Assembly: GCA_910574455.1 (NCBI GenBank)
Contig: CAJSYZ010000003.1
Coordinates: 2,418,001 to 2,482,000 of the forward strand
From: Trichaptum fuscoviolaceum
Lineage: Eukaryota > Basidiomycota > Agaricomycetes > Hymenochaetales > Trichaptaceae
Direction: 5' to 3'
Length of the DNA stretch: 64,000 nt
The notes beneath the pieces were generated by a model. The model saw nothing but the letters and a program-made list of their open reading frames with translations. It was not told the origin of the DNA and did not search any database. The position numbers were made by a program, and so were the translations under genes. Positions 23,163 to 35,323 of the stretch are shown here, piece after piece. Every line of letters starts with the position of its first letter. Position 1 is the first letter of the stretch.

Positions 23163-26100
23163 ATGGCGACTGGAAATCTTGCTTCGTTGACTGCATCATC
23201 TCAGTCTTCAAAAATCTCTCATACACAGCCGGTTCTGGATTCTTTATCTACCGCTCTGGTTTTGCTGCCGCCCCCCGCGATTCAAGTGCGTGTAAACGGC
23301 CTTCGCGTCGCGAACGACAAGTCTTATCCTCGATGGACCGCGCATGTTACACTCATCTTTCCATTTATTTCGCGCGAGCGGCTTCCTCTTCAACTGGATT
23401 CTTTGCGTAAAGCAGTCCGGGTAGCTGGATTGAAGCCATTCCAGATCTGCTTGGATGCTGTCGGACACTTCCGGCAACGAGATTATGACACAGTCTACCT
23501 CGGTCAAACTCAGACAGGGACCGATTGCAGCTCTGGATATGAAGAAGTACACGCCCTATGGCGTGTTCTTGCTCAAGCGCTGGGCTACCAAGGCCGAGAC
23601 TTCATTCCCCACATGACACTGGGCCAAACATCTCACAAACCCGCAGACATTCAAACTCTACAGAGCAAGGGGGAGCTTCTACTGATTGGCGGCGCACCGA
23701 CGTGGACCGTCAACAGCATTGCTGTCCTCCAAAAAGACGAATCTGACGAAGGCCGGATGAAGATCATCGATGAATTGTACCTCAACGGTATGAGATCGAC
23801 GGACCGAAGTTCCATCATTGATCACGAGCAGTGGCCTTCCTTTGAGTATTCTTCGAAAGATTTAGGTTGGGTCAGCAATCTCAATCCTCCGTCTCTTACC
23901 TTGTTCCCGGATGAACTCAACATTATGACATTTAATATCCTGCATGACCCAGTTCATCTGGCGACATCGCGTTTCAACAAAATTAGAACGGTACTTTTGG
24001 CCCGGGACTGCGATATTCTTTGTTTGCAGGAGGTCACCGACGCGATGCTCTCACTGTTACTCGGAGACGAACTTATTCGCTCGCGCTGGACATGGTGTAC
24101 GAGAGGCCCTAACGACCCAATGGAAAACGAGCGTAATATCGTCATCTTCGCAAAGCAACATATCCCCTTTCAGTGGCGGAGGATCCCTTTGGGTGGCAAA
24201 CGCAAAGCAGCTGCCGTACTGACCCTGAAAGTAAAGCATCAACCGAACATAGGCGAATACCCTCATGCAATTGTACTCGCAGTGGTTCATTTGACGGCCG
24301 GTCTTATTCCCGTAAATCTAGATACGAAGGCGAAGGAACTCTCGGCCCTGATCAACCATCTTCAGGAGGACCATTCAGACGATGAATGGATCATAGCCGG
24401 GGACACGAACTTTCCATCAGACTACACACTCTCATCGCTTGCACAAGACGTGTTGGAGGACGTATGGGAGTCGCATACTTCCAAACATACTGGTGTTTAC
24501 AACGCCACATATGACCCAGATAGAAACAACCTGGCCGCGCAGACCGCGCGAGAGGATAGGTCCCCTCAACGGTACGACCGGCTGTATATCAAACGCGGAG
24601 GACGCTTTCAAGTACGGTCCGTAGAAGTCTTAGAGAGCGCCATGGAGCCGGCTAGTGATCACTGGCCTCTTCGTGCCACCCTTCATCTATCAATACATCC
24701 GGCGGAGGTGGCTGGAATCTCCCCTATCATCCGTGGAACCGAACATTTGTCCTGCTCGCCACGCACTGCATCACGCCCCCTTTCGTCTCAGGGATCAGAA
24801 GAGGATCTAACGCTGGATGCTGAGTTATGGGCATTTGCTCAGGCCTCTCGGACAATACCAAATGCAACTGAGATACGTCAAAGAAAGGAAGCATTGCAAA
24901 CGTTATCCAGAGTTATTGGTGCCTCGCTTGAGGGGGAGGCTCAGGAAGGGCAAGCGCAGAAGGAGAGTTCCACTGGGCTCGGTCCTAGCCCTCCGGCGAC
25001 TTCCGTACAGCTCGTGTTGGTCCCTGTGGGCAGTTTTGCCTTGTCAGTTGACTTCCCCGACAGCGACCTTGACTGCAGCGTCATTGGCAACATATCCCCC
25101 TCTACGTTTTGGGCCCTCGTCAAGCAGCGTCTGTACTCGCAAGCAGTCACCGCGCCCCACGGACGTGTTGCCGTGGCTCTGAAACGTTTCGTGAAAGATG
25201 CCGCTGTAAGGATGATGGTGCTGGAAGTGGAGGGGATAAAGATCGACATGCAGTATTGTCCAGCCGCCGAAGTGGCTGAAAAGTGAGTAATTAATCACAG
25301 AGTTTACCATTGATTCAGACTCTTAGACCATATCTAGCTGGCCCTCATACTCTACGTCACTTGAAAAAGAGGTGTTACTGCCAGTGAGCGCCTTGCGAAT
25401 ACTCAATGCTCACCGCGATCGCCTTCGTCTCCAAACGCTTATCCCTTACCCCCATGTATTCCAGTTGGCATATAGATCGATCAAGATCTTCTGCATTCGC
25501 CACGGCATCTTCGCGTCACGTTTTGGATACCTTGGGGGCATTCACCTTTCGATACTCCTCTGCCGACTCACAGAGAATATCCCTGATACAGCATCGGGGA
25601 TAGCCCTAGTCAGAGATTTTTTCAGAGTGTATTCAAATTTTGACTGGGCCAACGACGTTGTTTCGATAAGAAACACGGGCACAACATACAGAAGGTCCCC
25701 GCGGGAGCCACTAGTTATTCTCTCGCCCGAGAGGCCCGTCCGTAATGTATCCGCCAATGCATCGGTCGCTACGCGCCAGGCGATCAGCACGGAGTTGTTG
25801 ACTGCTCACGAGCGTCTGTCTAAAGGGGAGCCCTGGTCGCGTGTTTGTGGAGACGCCCGTAATAACGTGAATGATTTTTTGGATAATTACGACGAATTTG
25901 TGAAGGTCGATCTTGGATATTGGGGTGACAGCTGCATGGCCGCACGCTCTCTAATTGGGTTTGTCGAATCTCGACTCGTTCATGTAAGCAAATCCCGAAT
26001 TTGTGGAGAATTAGAGTAATCCCACTGAACCACTTACTTTTTAGCTACTAGTCGATCTTCATGATGCCGACGGGCCTACGGCAGTGCGGTTATGGCCAGA

Positions 26101-26881
26101 ACGTCTCACAGACCTTGGACCCGCTAACGCCGCGAAGGGCTCCTCAATTCACGGGTTTTATCTCCTGGGGTTGCGCCGCACCAAGGATACGCAGAACACG
26201 AAGCCCCTCATTCGAGTTCTTCAAGCGTTTGAGGAGAGCATTCGCAGGAACCAGATCTATTTTGATGCATTCAATTGTTTCATTTTCGCTTCTGAATGCG
26301 TTAGGCCGACTCTTGGCGAAGACATCACAGTGGATGTGCCTATTTGGAGCGACGGTGGTTTTGACGAACCCGACGATAATGAAGAGGGAGAGATTACTAT
26401 GCTTACGGACGACCAAATAGATCAAGATCCTTGCGGTGCTCCTGCGCGTTCTGGTGCAAAAAGGGCACAAAATCCAAAAGTTAAGAATACGCCCTACTTG
26501 CCCGCGGAGAAACTTAGGACTAGCAGCGACGTCTACAATAGACTTATGTGGGACCCACAACTAGACCAAAACGACTATTCCATCGGGTACGAAGATCGCT
26601 TCGATGGAGTGAAAGAAGTTGCTTTGAAAAGCTGGAAGCGGAACGTGGAAGATGAGGCCTTCGTACGTACTTTGTTTACGTACATAAGCAATGTACTGAG
26701 CCAGGATCTTAGATACCGTTCCACCGAGTTGTCTACTTTAGATGCAAGAGCTCGGGAGAAATAGTCTGGGATAGGTGTGCTTCATAGCTTTGCCCCATAT
26801 ACACGTGTTGCTGACGTTTTGTCCCTTGGCAGGCGGTCCAAGTTAGACCATGTTTTTGGGAGTGGGACATCGCATCAATGA
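23163..26881 (+). CDS. Predicted RNA-repair protein: 2H phosphoesterase, EEP nuclease, nucleotidyltransferase and MJ1316 domains
   Basis: Five exons (23163-25282, 25338-25983, 26045-26662, 26713-26774, 26833-26881) join in phase to give 1164 residues. Residues 30-210 are a 2H (cyclic phosphodiesterase-like) domain with both HxT motifs, HVTLIF and HMTLGQ. Residues 250-520 form an endonuclease/exonuclease/phosphatase domain with FNILHD, LQEV, GDTNFP and SDHWPL. Residues 600-950 resemble a poly(A)-polymerase nucleotidyltransferase, with GSFALSVDFPDSDLD, a third Asp in GIKIDMQY and a PAP-like helical region (VSALRILNAHRDR). The C terminus is an MJ1316/DUF504 domain: SSDVYNRLMWDP, YSIGYEDRFDG, EIVWDRR. 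MJ1316 is predicted to recognise cyclic-phosphate RNA ends. The set suggests opening of 2',3'-cyclic phosphate ends, trimming, and re-addition of nucleotides. All catalytic residues I can check are present. The substrate is unknown; tRNA fragments are a guess. Confidence 0.9.
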
Positions 26882-27058
26882 ACTATTGAATTCTCAACAT
26901 TTTGTCAACTCCACAAACACGTGTCTTGACATTCAGGGTTCTTCAATGGGAGATGTTTTCAAGGAGATTTGTTTCACATTTGCTACAATTAATCCTAAAC
27001 TGCGAACCGCGATATCATACAGCTAACAAATGTATGTATGCCATCTTCCCACTCTTGC

Positions 27059-27982
27059 CTAGTCGACCTTGAGAGGAGTAGTCCGGAGATACGGCTGCAA
27101 TTTTTACCGAAGGCGGTAAGTATGCGTGTACGCGAAGTGACTTTTTTCAAGCATACCTTGTGCACCGTGAACTCGGGGAAAAGAGTCTTTGCCTCGTCAT
27201 TGGACACGGAAGGATGAACAATTACATCGTCCCCCTTCTGCCAGTTCACGGGAGTCGTGATGCGGTGCTTGTCACCCAGCTGAAGCGAGTCAATGACACG
27301 GATAATCTCGTCCTGAATTTCACAATATATTTCATGAGAATTCTGACCGGCAAGTGCATTGAGGCCTCCCTGTTACTTACAAAGTTGCGACCAGTGGAAG
27401 CAGGGTAGGAGATTAGAAGGCGGATGATTTTCTTCGGGTCAATCACGAAGACAGTACGAACCTGCACGAAGGTTAGTAAGCACGTTGTCTATATGCGTTG
27501 CGTGAAGAAAAGCAGGACGCACAGTGAACGGCAATCCCTTTGCATCGACGTTGGTCGCATCAAGGGCATCCAACATGTCGTATAAAGTAGAGACCTTGCG
27601 GTCGGGGTCGGCAATCTGATGAGAAGCGTCAGCGGTGAAACTGCACTTGCGCAACATGTAGACGCAGATGTAAACGTACGATAGGGAATTGTACGTCCGT
27701 TGGGCCGAACTTGCTACCGTACTCGTTGATATCCTTCACCCAATCATTGTGACTTTTGAGGTCGTTTGCGGAAATACCAATGACCTTCACGCCACGCTTC
27801 GCAAAGTCGGGCTGGCGGCGAGCAACTTCACCAAGCTCTGTAGTGCATACAGGGGTGAAGTCTCCCGGGTGGGAAAAGAGGACAGCCCACGAGTCGCCGA
27901 TCCATTCATGGAACTTGATGGGGCCTGCAGTGGTCTCAGCTTCAAAGTCCGGGGCAATGCTTCCAAGACGAAGGGTCGGCAT
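27059..27982 (-). CDS. 1-Cys peroxiredoxin (Prx6 type)
   Basis: The protein starts MPTLRLGSIAPDFEAETTAGPIKFHEW, has the peroxidatic site SHPGDFTPVCTTELG (Cys46) and ANDLKSHNDWVKDI. The Prx6-specific C-terminal half follows: PDRKVSTLYDMLDALDATNVDAKGLPFTVRTVFVIDP, RLLISYPASTGRNFDEI and TPVNWQKGDDVIVHPSVS. No second cysteine is seen in the joined exons, which fits the 1-Cys mechanism in which the sulfenic acid is reduced by glutathione or an outside thiol. The last exon encodes PYLRTTPLKVD. Fungal relatives act in the cytosol or mitochondria; no presequence is seen here. Several introns of about 50-60 nt interrupt the gene. It is convergent with the RNA-repair gene, with only 177 bp between their stops. 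Confidence 0.93.
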
Positions 27983-28211
27983 TATGGTCTCGGTAAATAT
28001 GAGTATATAACCTTCGTTGAGATTGCGAAGAGGTAGAATCAAGGAGTGAACTTGAGAAGGCCATTGTCGATTTTTATAGCATTGATCCAAGCATCGGCTT
28101 CGATTGCATGTCCCTGTCGCAATTCTTTCTCACGGGTGCTTAAAGCATGGCGTGCTTAACATTATCTTCACCTCATCATACATATACATAGAATAAAGCA
28201 CATAATCCGCG

Positions 28212-29370
28212 TCAATAGAATGCAATTGTATGTAGTAGTGTATGAGGATGCTTCTTCTGTTGTTCTTCTAGAATCTTCCCCATATCCTCGTCGACGTCGC
28301 CCGATGCTTCAATCTGCGCCGAGTAGAAAATCAATCAGGAAAGTTCATGCGAAAGCATATGCATGGCATTAAGGTTCAACTTACGGCCGAAGCTAAATCC
28401 AAGATAGCTTTACTTGCAATTAAGGCTTCTTCTTGGTTATCTCTGATCTCAACATTGATGATGTGAACTGGTCGATTGAAATCGCCTCCTTTTGACAGCA
28501 AATCTACAGAAGAAGACAGCCGTGTCAAAAGTACACTCACGAAAGGAATTGTTCTCATACCATCGCACACAGCATCATAGCACCTCTCCTCACATGTGAT
28601 CACGATGTCCGCCACGCTCTTACTGTCCTGCCATCGCTCTGGTGCAGTTTTTATTTTCCTGTTTCGATCTAGCATGCTTAGAAGCCCATTCGCGGTATAT
28701 CTGAAAATAGTGTGAGCAATTCATCTTTATTGATTTTGAAGCACAAACAGGCGTGAGTCCTTCGTGCTTAGTTCCTCGTAAATGGCGTTATACGGAGTTC
28801 CAAACTGGTATATGTTAGGCTTATCGATCGATGGCCCCGGCAAACGGACTGCTGATCCTGTCCCGGACGAAATTACCCGAAAACCGGCATTCCTGCACAA
28901 CAAGTAAGCAAGTCGAAAGAAATGAGGTTCATGGATGATACTGACGCAAGGGCATTATGGGCTTCCATAGAACGATTCTTCAGATTCTACTCAGAACTGT
29001 CGAAAAACAGACTAAATGACATGCTCACTTGATTGCTAGCACATACGACACAGAATAGCATCCTTGGTTTAAGCTTGGGTAAAGTAGGTTGTGCTTGTTG
29101 AAGTGAAGGCTGTGCTGGCGCCGAGTTTGCAGGAGTTGTCGAAGGCCCAGCGACGCCAAGGCCCGGCATGGGCTCAGGTGCCAGTTGGAGGTCAGACGGC
29201 TGTGGCTGATCTGATACATAAGATGCTATTGCACTATTTGAGGGTGCTTGATCTTGTTGAGGAGTGGATGTTTGAGGGGTGGATGTAGGAGCAGGAGAGT
29301 TGGAAGGTCTATTCTGAAGTCGTGGGTCCGCACGGGCAAGCCGCGGGTCTCTAGCTCTTCGAGGGTCCAT
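28212..29370 (-). CDS. SSU72: RNA polymerase II CTD phosphatase SSU72
   Basis: About 100 N-terminal residues are Pro/Ser/Gln-rich and start with an Arg-Asp repeat ([18 protein letters not shown]). The conserved SSU72 fold follows. The phosphatase loop [19 protein letters not shown] carries the CX5R signature (CASNQNR). After it come [19 protein letters not shown], the catalytic-acid region [12 protein letters not shown], and [15 protein letters not shown]. The protein ends in an amphipathic helix and HTIAFY, as in the family. SSU72 removes phosphate from Ser5 and Ser7 of the polymerase CTD and belongs to the cleavage and polyadenylation factor. The N-terminal extension is absent from yeast and human proteins; it is predicted to be disordered and I know no function for it. 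Introns separate at least five exons. It is divergent to the F-box gene. Confidence 0.93.
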
Positions 29371-29878
29371 AGCGTAGTAGTTTGTCTACTTTGACGAAGT
29401 CAATCTGAGTAATTTGGATAAAGGGTTAGCTACGCAGGAAGAAACGATTTAAAAAAGCAAGAAGAATCTCTCAGCAGTATCTAGAACATTTCTGGTCTTC
29501 ACATCGACCCAGCCCCATGAAAGTGTTTGAGCAGGTCAACTCAGTTTCCACTCTGAATCATCACCGAGATAAAGGACAAATGATGTAGACTCACCTTCGG
29601 GTTACAACTTGTCTGTCAAGCAATGTTGGACGCGTTGAGGACGACACGCACGCGTCCCTGAGGATGTCGAAGGCGCAGGACAGCATGAACAAATAAAGCA
29701 GATAAGATTACTCAGTATCTCCAAGAATAGAGGCTGCATCATCATTTCTCCCGCTTATCCCCCATCTTCCACATCATCATCTTGCTCTTGACCATCACCA
29801 TCGTTTGAGTACTGGTGAGCGACACGCATTAGTTTTTGCATATGGACTTACTTCTCATGCTCAGGTCTACAGACCAAC

Positions 29879-31538
29879 ATGTCGCTTCTGCGCGCTGAAC
29901 ATAACTTGTACCGGTACGAACCTACCGAAGAGGACGTGAACAAGGCGCTCGAAGAGATCTCAGTACACGAGGCTGCCATTGCTGCACTGGACTCAAGACT
30001 TTGTGGACTGTTTCAAGAAGTCCGTCGAATCGAGGAGACGAAAAGAACGCATGCTGCCGCAATAGTCAAGTGCAAGGGTGTACTCACGCTTGCCCGACGG
30101 ATTCCAGGCGAGATACTTGCGAGGATTTTCGAACATTGTGTACTGGAAGGCTGGACTCGCGGGCCTATAGTTGTCTCACAGGTTTGCTCTGCGTGGAGAG
30201 ACGCCGCTAAAACCCCCAGCGTTTGGTCACATGTGTACATAGACTGCGACAAAGGAGACCCTGTGGCGCGTTGCAAACTATGGCTACAGAACGCACAGCG
30301 AACGGCCTTGCATGTAACTCTTAGGACTTCGGAGCATCTTCCTCTACTTGAAACCGTCCTCGGTCTTCTAGTAGACCGCATGGAGACCTGGGCCTCGTTC
30401 TCTCTCGAAGCACCCACCGCTAACTCCGCCAACTACGTCCTTGCCCAGTGCGTTAAAGCATGCCCTCTGCTTGGGGAAGTCACAGTTCGCTTGGGGGAAT
30501 CTTCTGTGACCGTGCCTCGACCAGACGTCTCCCAAGGCCAGGACAGGTTGCTGGAATGTAGGCGTGCCTTCGAGAATGCACGAAATCTTCGAAGAATGAA
30601 CCTAGTAACGGACATATCTCAGTCTTGGATGGGGCTGCCTCAACTGGTTACTTTGCACCTACAACTGAACTACTGTCAGTTTCAATCGGCCCGGAAAATT
30701 TTTGCTTCCGAGGTCCTTGAGGCACTATCGGATTCGCCAAATCTTCGGGAGTTGACCATAACCATTCATCGTTTGGATAAACGAGATTTTGAATTGCAAG
30801 ACCCGGCGCACATTGTCACTCTTTCAGAATTGACTTCCCTAACTCTGTCTATGCCTATTCCTCTCATGTCATTCATCCAACATCTTCGGGCGCCCAATCT
30901 TACGCATCTCTTTTTGCGCTCTCCCGACGATCCTTTCGGGTTCGCCTGTGAGCAAACACGGACCGCTCTTCGAGATTTCGTCGAATACTCTGCTCCGCCG
31001 CTCAGGGTTTTGCAACTTTACGATATCGACGTCTCGCAGGATGATTTCCTGTTCCTCTTCGAGCAGCTCCCTGCATTGGAGGATCTGCGCTTACACGGGT
31101 CCGAAATCTTGGATGAAACGATTGGAATGTTATGTCCCCCAACAGGGCTCCTTCCGAGACTCAAGCGTTTGGATCTGCGGTGGTGTGGCCATATTAGCGG
31201 CTTAGCATTGGAAGGATTGGTCAGATCGCGCCAGTTGGGATCTATGCAGGTAGCAGAGTCCCTGCCCTTGGAAGAGCTTGCTGTAATCAACTGCTCTTTT
31301 GTTAATGAAGAGAGCGTTGTTGGAATTTTAGACTTCTGCAAGTGTAGATTGAAGATGCTTGATGTACATGACTATTGTTGTAAGTATGCCTTTTTCTATC
31401 TCATCTTGAAAATAATAAAACGTGGTTATTTCAGGCAACAGGGGCTGCTGTGATAATGTGCGCTATCGTGCCCGTTTCTTTGCTCGGATTGGTGCAAAAT
31501 TGACGAGCGAACAGGCTTCGCGACTTATATTATCTTGA
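29879..31538 (+). CDS. F-box-like protein with leucine-rich region
   Basis: Two exons (29879-31379, 31435-31538) join in phase to 534 residues. An N-terminal helix of about 60 residues (EEDVNKALEEISVHEAAIAALDS..) precedes an F-box-like motif: RRIPGEILARIFEHCVLE, then VSQVCSAWRDAAKTPSVWSHVYID. The rest has scattered leucine-rich motifs (LRELTITIHRL, LTHLFLRS, LRVLQLYDIDV, LEDLRLHGSEI, LKRLDLRWCGHISG). This architecture is abundant and fast-evolving in Agaricomycetes. The F-box should bind Skp1 in an SCF ubiquitin ligase and the repeats should bind the substrate, which cannot be guessed. An end ignoring the intron at 31380-31434 would give an implausible IIKRGYFRQQ tail. Confidence 0.85.
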
Positions 31539-32003
31539 TGACCTTTCGCCCGCGCCAACGTTCATGGTTGCGTGCCAGTGTGGAACATTTGTATATTATC
31601 TTTTCGACTTCACTTACCTTCTTTCTTTTTAGATTCTGTCAAGAAAATATCTCCTGTGACCTTGTTCTTCTGTAGCGATAGCATGGCAGAATGCCGTTTT
31701 CAAGTTAAAAATTATACGGTACATTGTTATCCAAAGTGGTTAGTTGACTGAGGCTCAGCGATAATATGTAACTACAGTACCTTTTTTCTTTAAGTTAATT
31801 ACTTACCTAACATAAGAACTCAACTTAAATGTGATTGATTTGGAACATAAGTGAACGGTAAGCTAATTTGTAAGTACATTCGGGGAATTCAAATTGTAAG
31901 ACCGTACTAAGTGAAACGTAGTCCACTGGCACTCGAAGGCTCACTGACACTTGCTTCTCTACTCTCAGTTCCATCAAGTTTGCCTATCTTACTGTACTAC
32001 GAT
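31539..32003. other. AT-rich intergenic region upstream of PRP31
   Basis: About 465 bp hold the F-box 3' end and the PRP31 promoter. It is AT-rich around 31600-31900 with several TTAAnTT-like runs. No open reading frame of note, RNA gene or repeat is seen. Confidence 0.5.
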
Positions 32004-34282
32004 ATGAGCGGTCTGGCAGATGAGCTTCTTGCGGATCTAGACGACCTCGATGATATTGGAGAGGAACAAGAAGAAGTGCTTGAACCTTCGTCAAGCAATG
32101 GCCATAGCCTCAAACGAAAAGCTGGTTCAGATGACGAAATGTCGGACGTAGAGGGTGAGGGGGAAGGGCTAGCTCAAGGTGAAAGTGCGATAGGAGGCCT
32201 TGTACTCGAAGGAGGAGTGAAGCCTACAGCGGAACTGGACGCGGAAGATGTGCAACGAATGGAACTGGGAGGCGTTGAAGACGTCAGCAAGATAGCGAAG
32301 TTGGAAGGTAGTAAGAGAATGGCAGACATCCTGAAGGTGAGTGACTTGTAACCAAATTGACATTGTCTCATTTATAACTAATCGATGAGTAGGATATTGA
32401 ACACTACAGCACGAATCCTAGTACAGCGGAAATGATGTCACAACCACCCCATCTCAACCCAGAATATGGACTAATTGTTCAAGCAAATAACCTTTCCGTC
32501 GATATAGACAACGAGATTCTGCTAGTCAACAAGGCAATTATCTCTACCAAACTCTGGTGTCACATATAAGGTATTGATCCATTTCTTTCCCTGTTTTATG
32601 CTTTTAGTTCATCCGAGATCATTATGCACCCAAGTTTCCCGAGCTCGAGCAGCTCGTTACCGATCCATCTATGTACATCCGCTCCGTACGCATATTGGCG
32701 AATGAGGAAGACCCTACGAAGGTTAACCTATCCGGTGTGCTGCCACCAGCTGTTATTATGAGTGTACTTGTTACCGCTACTACGACGTCTGGAAAGAAGT
32801 TATCGGATGCGGAGTGGGCTACGGTCGTGAGGGCATGCGACGTTGCGGATAGGCTAGAGGAGGCCCGAAAGAAGGTGCGCGAATTATTTTCTCTGGTATT
32901 GTATCGGATTAAAACGCTGACTTTCACATGATAGATCTTCTCATATGTCAGTTCACGAATGAACATGCTTGCTCCAAACCTCTCAGCTATTGTTGGGACT
33001 ACGGTCGCGGCCAAGCTGCTCGGTGTGGCAGGTGGCCTTAACGCACTAGCGAAAATGCCTGCCTGCAACGTTTATGTACGCAATAACATCTGTCCTAATT
33101 CTATCGCACTAATGTAGTATTACGAACAGTTGTTAGGCGCGCAGAAGAAGATCGCCGCTGGGTTTTCTTCTGTAACGCAAGGCAGACATACTGGCTTTAT
33201 CTTCCAGTCGGAATTAGTGCAGCAGACACCACCGGACTATAGGCTGAAGGTTCAGCGGACGGTGGGCGCAAAAAGCGTGTTGGCTGCGCGGATGGATCTG
33301 GAACGAAACCACAGAGATGGTATGTACTCGGTTACTGCACCGACGTCCCCCGTCTCATTTCTCATGATCCAATCTCTTACATGCCTTTGATTGCAGGGAG
33401 TTACGGGGAGGAATTACGAGAGAAGATCGACAAACATATTGATCGCCTAACTGCCCCTCCGCCGACAAAGGTCGTGAAAGCCTTGCCCATTCCAAATGAT
33501 GGACCGAAGAAACGCAGAGGTGGGAAACGGTGCGTCGAGGCTGTTCTTTGCTTCATCGCGGGTCGAAAAGATGAAGATCCATCGGCTTGAGGCATCCTGG
33601 CGTTCGCTTGACTAACTTATGCTTTGTTCTTTTTGCAATTGCCCTGCGCTGCGTGGTGTGGTTGCTTGTACGCGACGCACATGTGGATCAACAACAGAGC
33701 CCGGAAGGCGAAGGAAGCATATGCGCAGACGGAATTACGGAAGCTTCAGAACCGAATGGTCTTCGGCGAGGCAGAGGAGGAAGTCGGCGCCTTTGACGAG
33801 ACGAAGGGTATGGGCATGATTGGTCTTTCGAGTGGAAAGGTCAGGGCGGGTGCGGGTGAAGCCAAAAGCAAAGGTCTGTCATCGGCTCGTTGGTTACTTC
33901 TCCCGAAACATTCACAGTCTAACACTCTTCTATCTATATTCTTCCACTCGTACCTCGTTTAATTGTGCCCGTTGACTAATTCGTGTGCCTTTTTCCCGGT
34001 TCACTATAGCAAAAATGTCGAAAGCAAACAAGCTTCGAACGGCGGCCCTATCAAGGTCAGCTCAACAGACTTCAGGAACAGCGACATCGCTGGTCTTCAC
34101 GCCTGTTCAAGGTATGTGTACTGTATACTGGCTTCGTTCTCACCCTAAAGCAATTGCATTGTTTAGGTTTCGAAATCACGAATCATGCTGCGGCACAACA
34201 GGCGAGAATCAAAGATGCAAACGACAAATGGTTTGCCGCTGGAACCTTTTCGTTCATTGGGCAGAAGGGGGGCTCATCCTAA
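32004..34282 (+). CDS. PRP31: U4/U6 snRNP protein PRP31
   Basis: The start [17 protein letters not shown] is the typical acidic N terminus of Prp31. Then come a coiled-coil and Nop-type core ([41 protein letters not shown]) and the Nop domain: [78 protein letters not shown]. The C-terminal part has [16 protein letters not shown] and ends [34 protein letters not shown]. It binds the 15.5K protein and the U4 snRNA 5' stem-loop and is needed to build the U4/U6.U5 tri-snRNP. The ATG at 32004 was chosen over an in-frame upstream codon (31911) because it matches the family. Several introns interrupt the gene. Its stop lies 216 bp from that of ISU1. Confidence 0.95.
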
Positions 34283-34498
34283 GCATATGCTGGTATATAT
34301 CCCTCTTATTCTATCAGAGCCTTTATATCTCTTTGTAACAAAAATTGTCTATGATATTATTGATGCAGATCTACAGAGTCTGCGCAAAGACTTTTTGACT
34401 AAAACTACATGGCGGTTGTGCATGGCAAGAATAACTAACTACCTACTTTAATGCGTGAAAAGTGTTAAGGAGGGAATACATAGAGTGGTGGTGATGTC

Positions 34499-35246
34499 TT
34501 ATACGGGTGGATGCGCAGTCGCCACGGTTTCACCTGTTGCGGCGCTTTGTGACACATCGATGAAGCCCGGCTTGTTGGGGTTCTTGAGCGTCGACCGTTT
34601 CTTGCGGTAATCACGGATTGCAGAACGAATCGCATCTTCAGCCAACACTGGGGAAGAGAAGGAGTGGTCAAAACGAACGTCTCAAGAGACTATGGAAAGA
34701 TTTGGGCTCACTTGAACAATGCAGCTTCACCGGAGGTAAAGACAACTCTTTCGCAATTTCCGTATTTTTTATTTTCTCCGCCTCCTCGAGCCTCAATCCC
34801 TTCACGCGCTCCGTCATGTATGAGCTGGATGCAATGGCGCTGCCACAACCAAATGTCTTGAACTTTACGTCTGAAATGATACCATTCTCGTCGACGCGGA
34901 TTTGGAGCTTCATCACGTCACCACATCTAAAGGCCTTCCGGTCAGCCAACCTCGCATCTTTCCACAAAAACACAAAACAACATACGCAGGTGCGCCAACA
35001 AGACCTGTTCCAACATCAACATCGTTCTTCGGTAGAGACCCAACCTTTGAAGGAAGAAGCAGAAAGTTATCAGATAAAATCGTCCGCTTGCATAAGCACC
35101 TGTTATTGGCTTACATTTCTAGGTTGCTCATAGTGCGAGATGACCTTCTCGTGATACGCTCTAGCAAGTGCCGGTCGTGCTGTCTGACGCGATACGCGGG
35201 GGACAGTGGTGAGGATGGACTTCGATAGGGAGCGGAGGGCGGACAT
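34499..35246 (-). CDS. ISU1: Mitochondrial iron-sulfur cluster scaffold ISU1/ISCU
   Basis: A mitochondrial presequence (MSALRSLSKSILTTVPRVSRQTARPAL) precedes YHEKVISHYEQPRNVGSLPK, where ISCU proteins normally begin. All three cluster-ligand cysteines are seen: GAPACGDVM, FKTFGCGSAIASSSY and KLHCSMLAEDAI. The LPPVK motif, the binding site for the Hsp70 chaperone Ssq1/mortalin, is intact. The scaffold receives sulfur from Nfs1 and builds 2Fe-2S clusters in the matrix. After the core, the C terminus (STLKNPNKPGFIDVSQSAATG..HPPV) is longer than in yeast. Several introns split the frame; splice joins at 34660-34670 and 34970-35110 were taken to restore the family sequence. Upstream lies a CCAAT-rich promoter. 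Confidence 0.95.
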
Positions 35247-35323
35247 GGTTTCAGTGAGAGATGATGGTCGCTGAGTGAGAGTATGGAGGGCTTTTACGCC
35301 CGCAGGAGCGAAGGGGCGTGAGG

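Noticed and set aside
28136..28159. GTGCTTAA repeated twice upstream of the peroxiredoxin gene
   Set aside because: Two 8-bp copies 16 bp apart are close to chance, and the motif is not a stress-response site I know.
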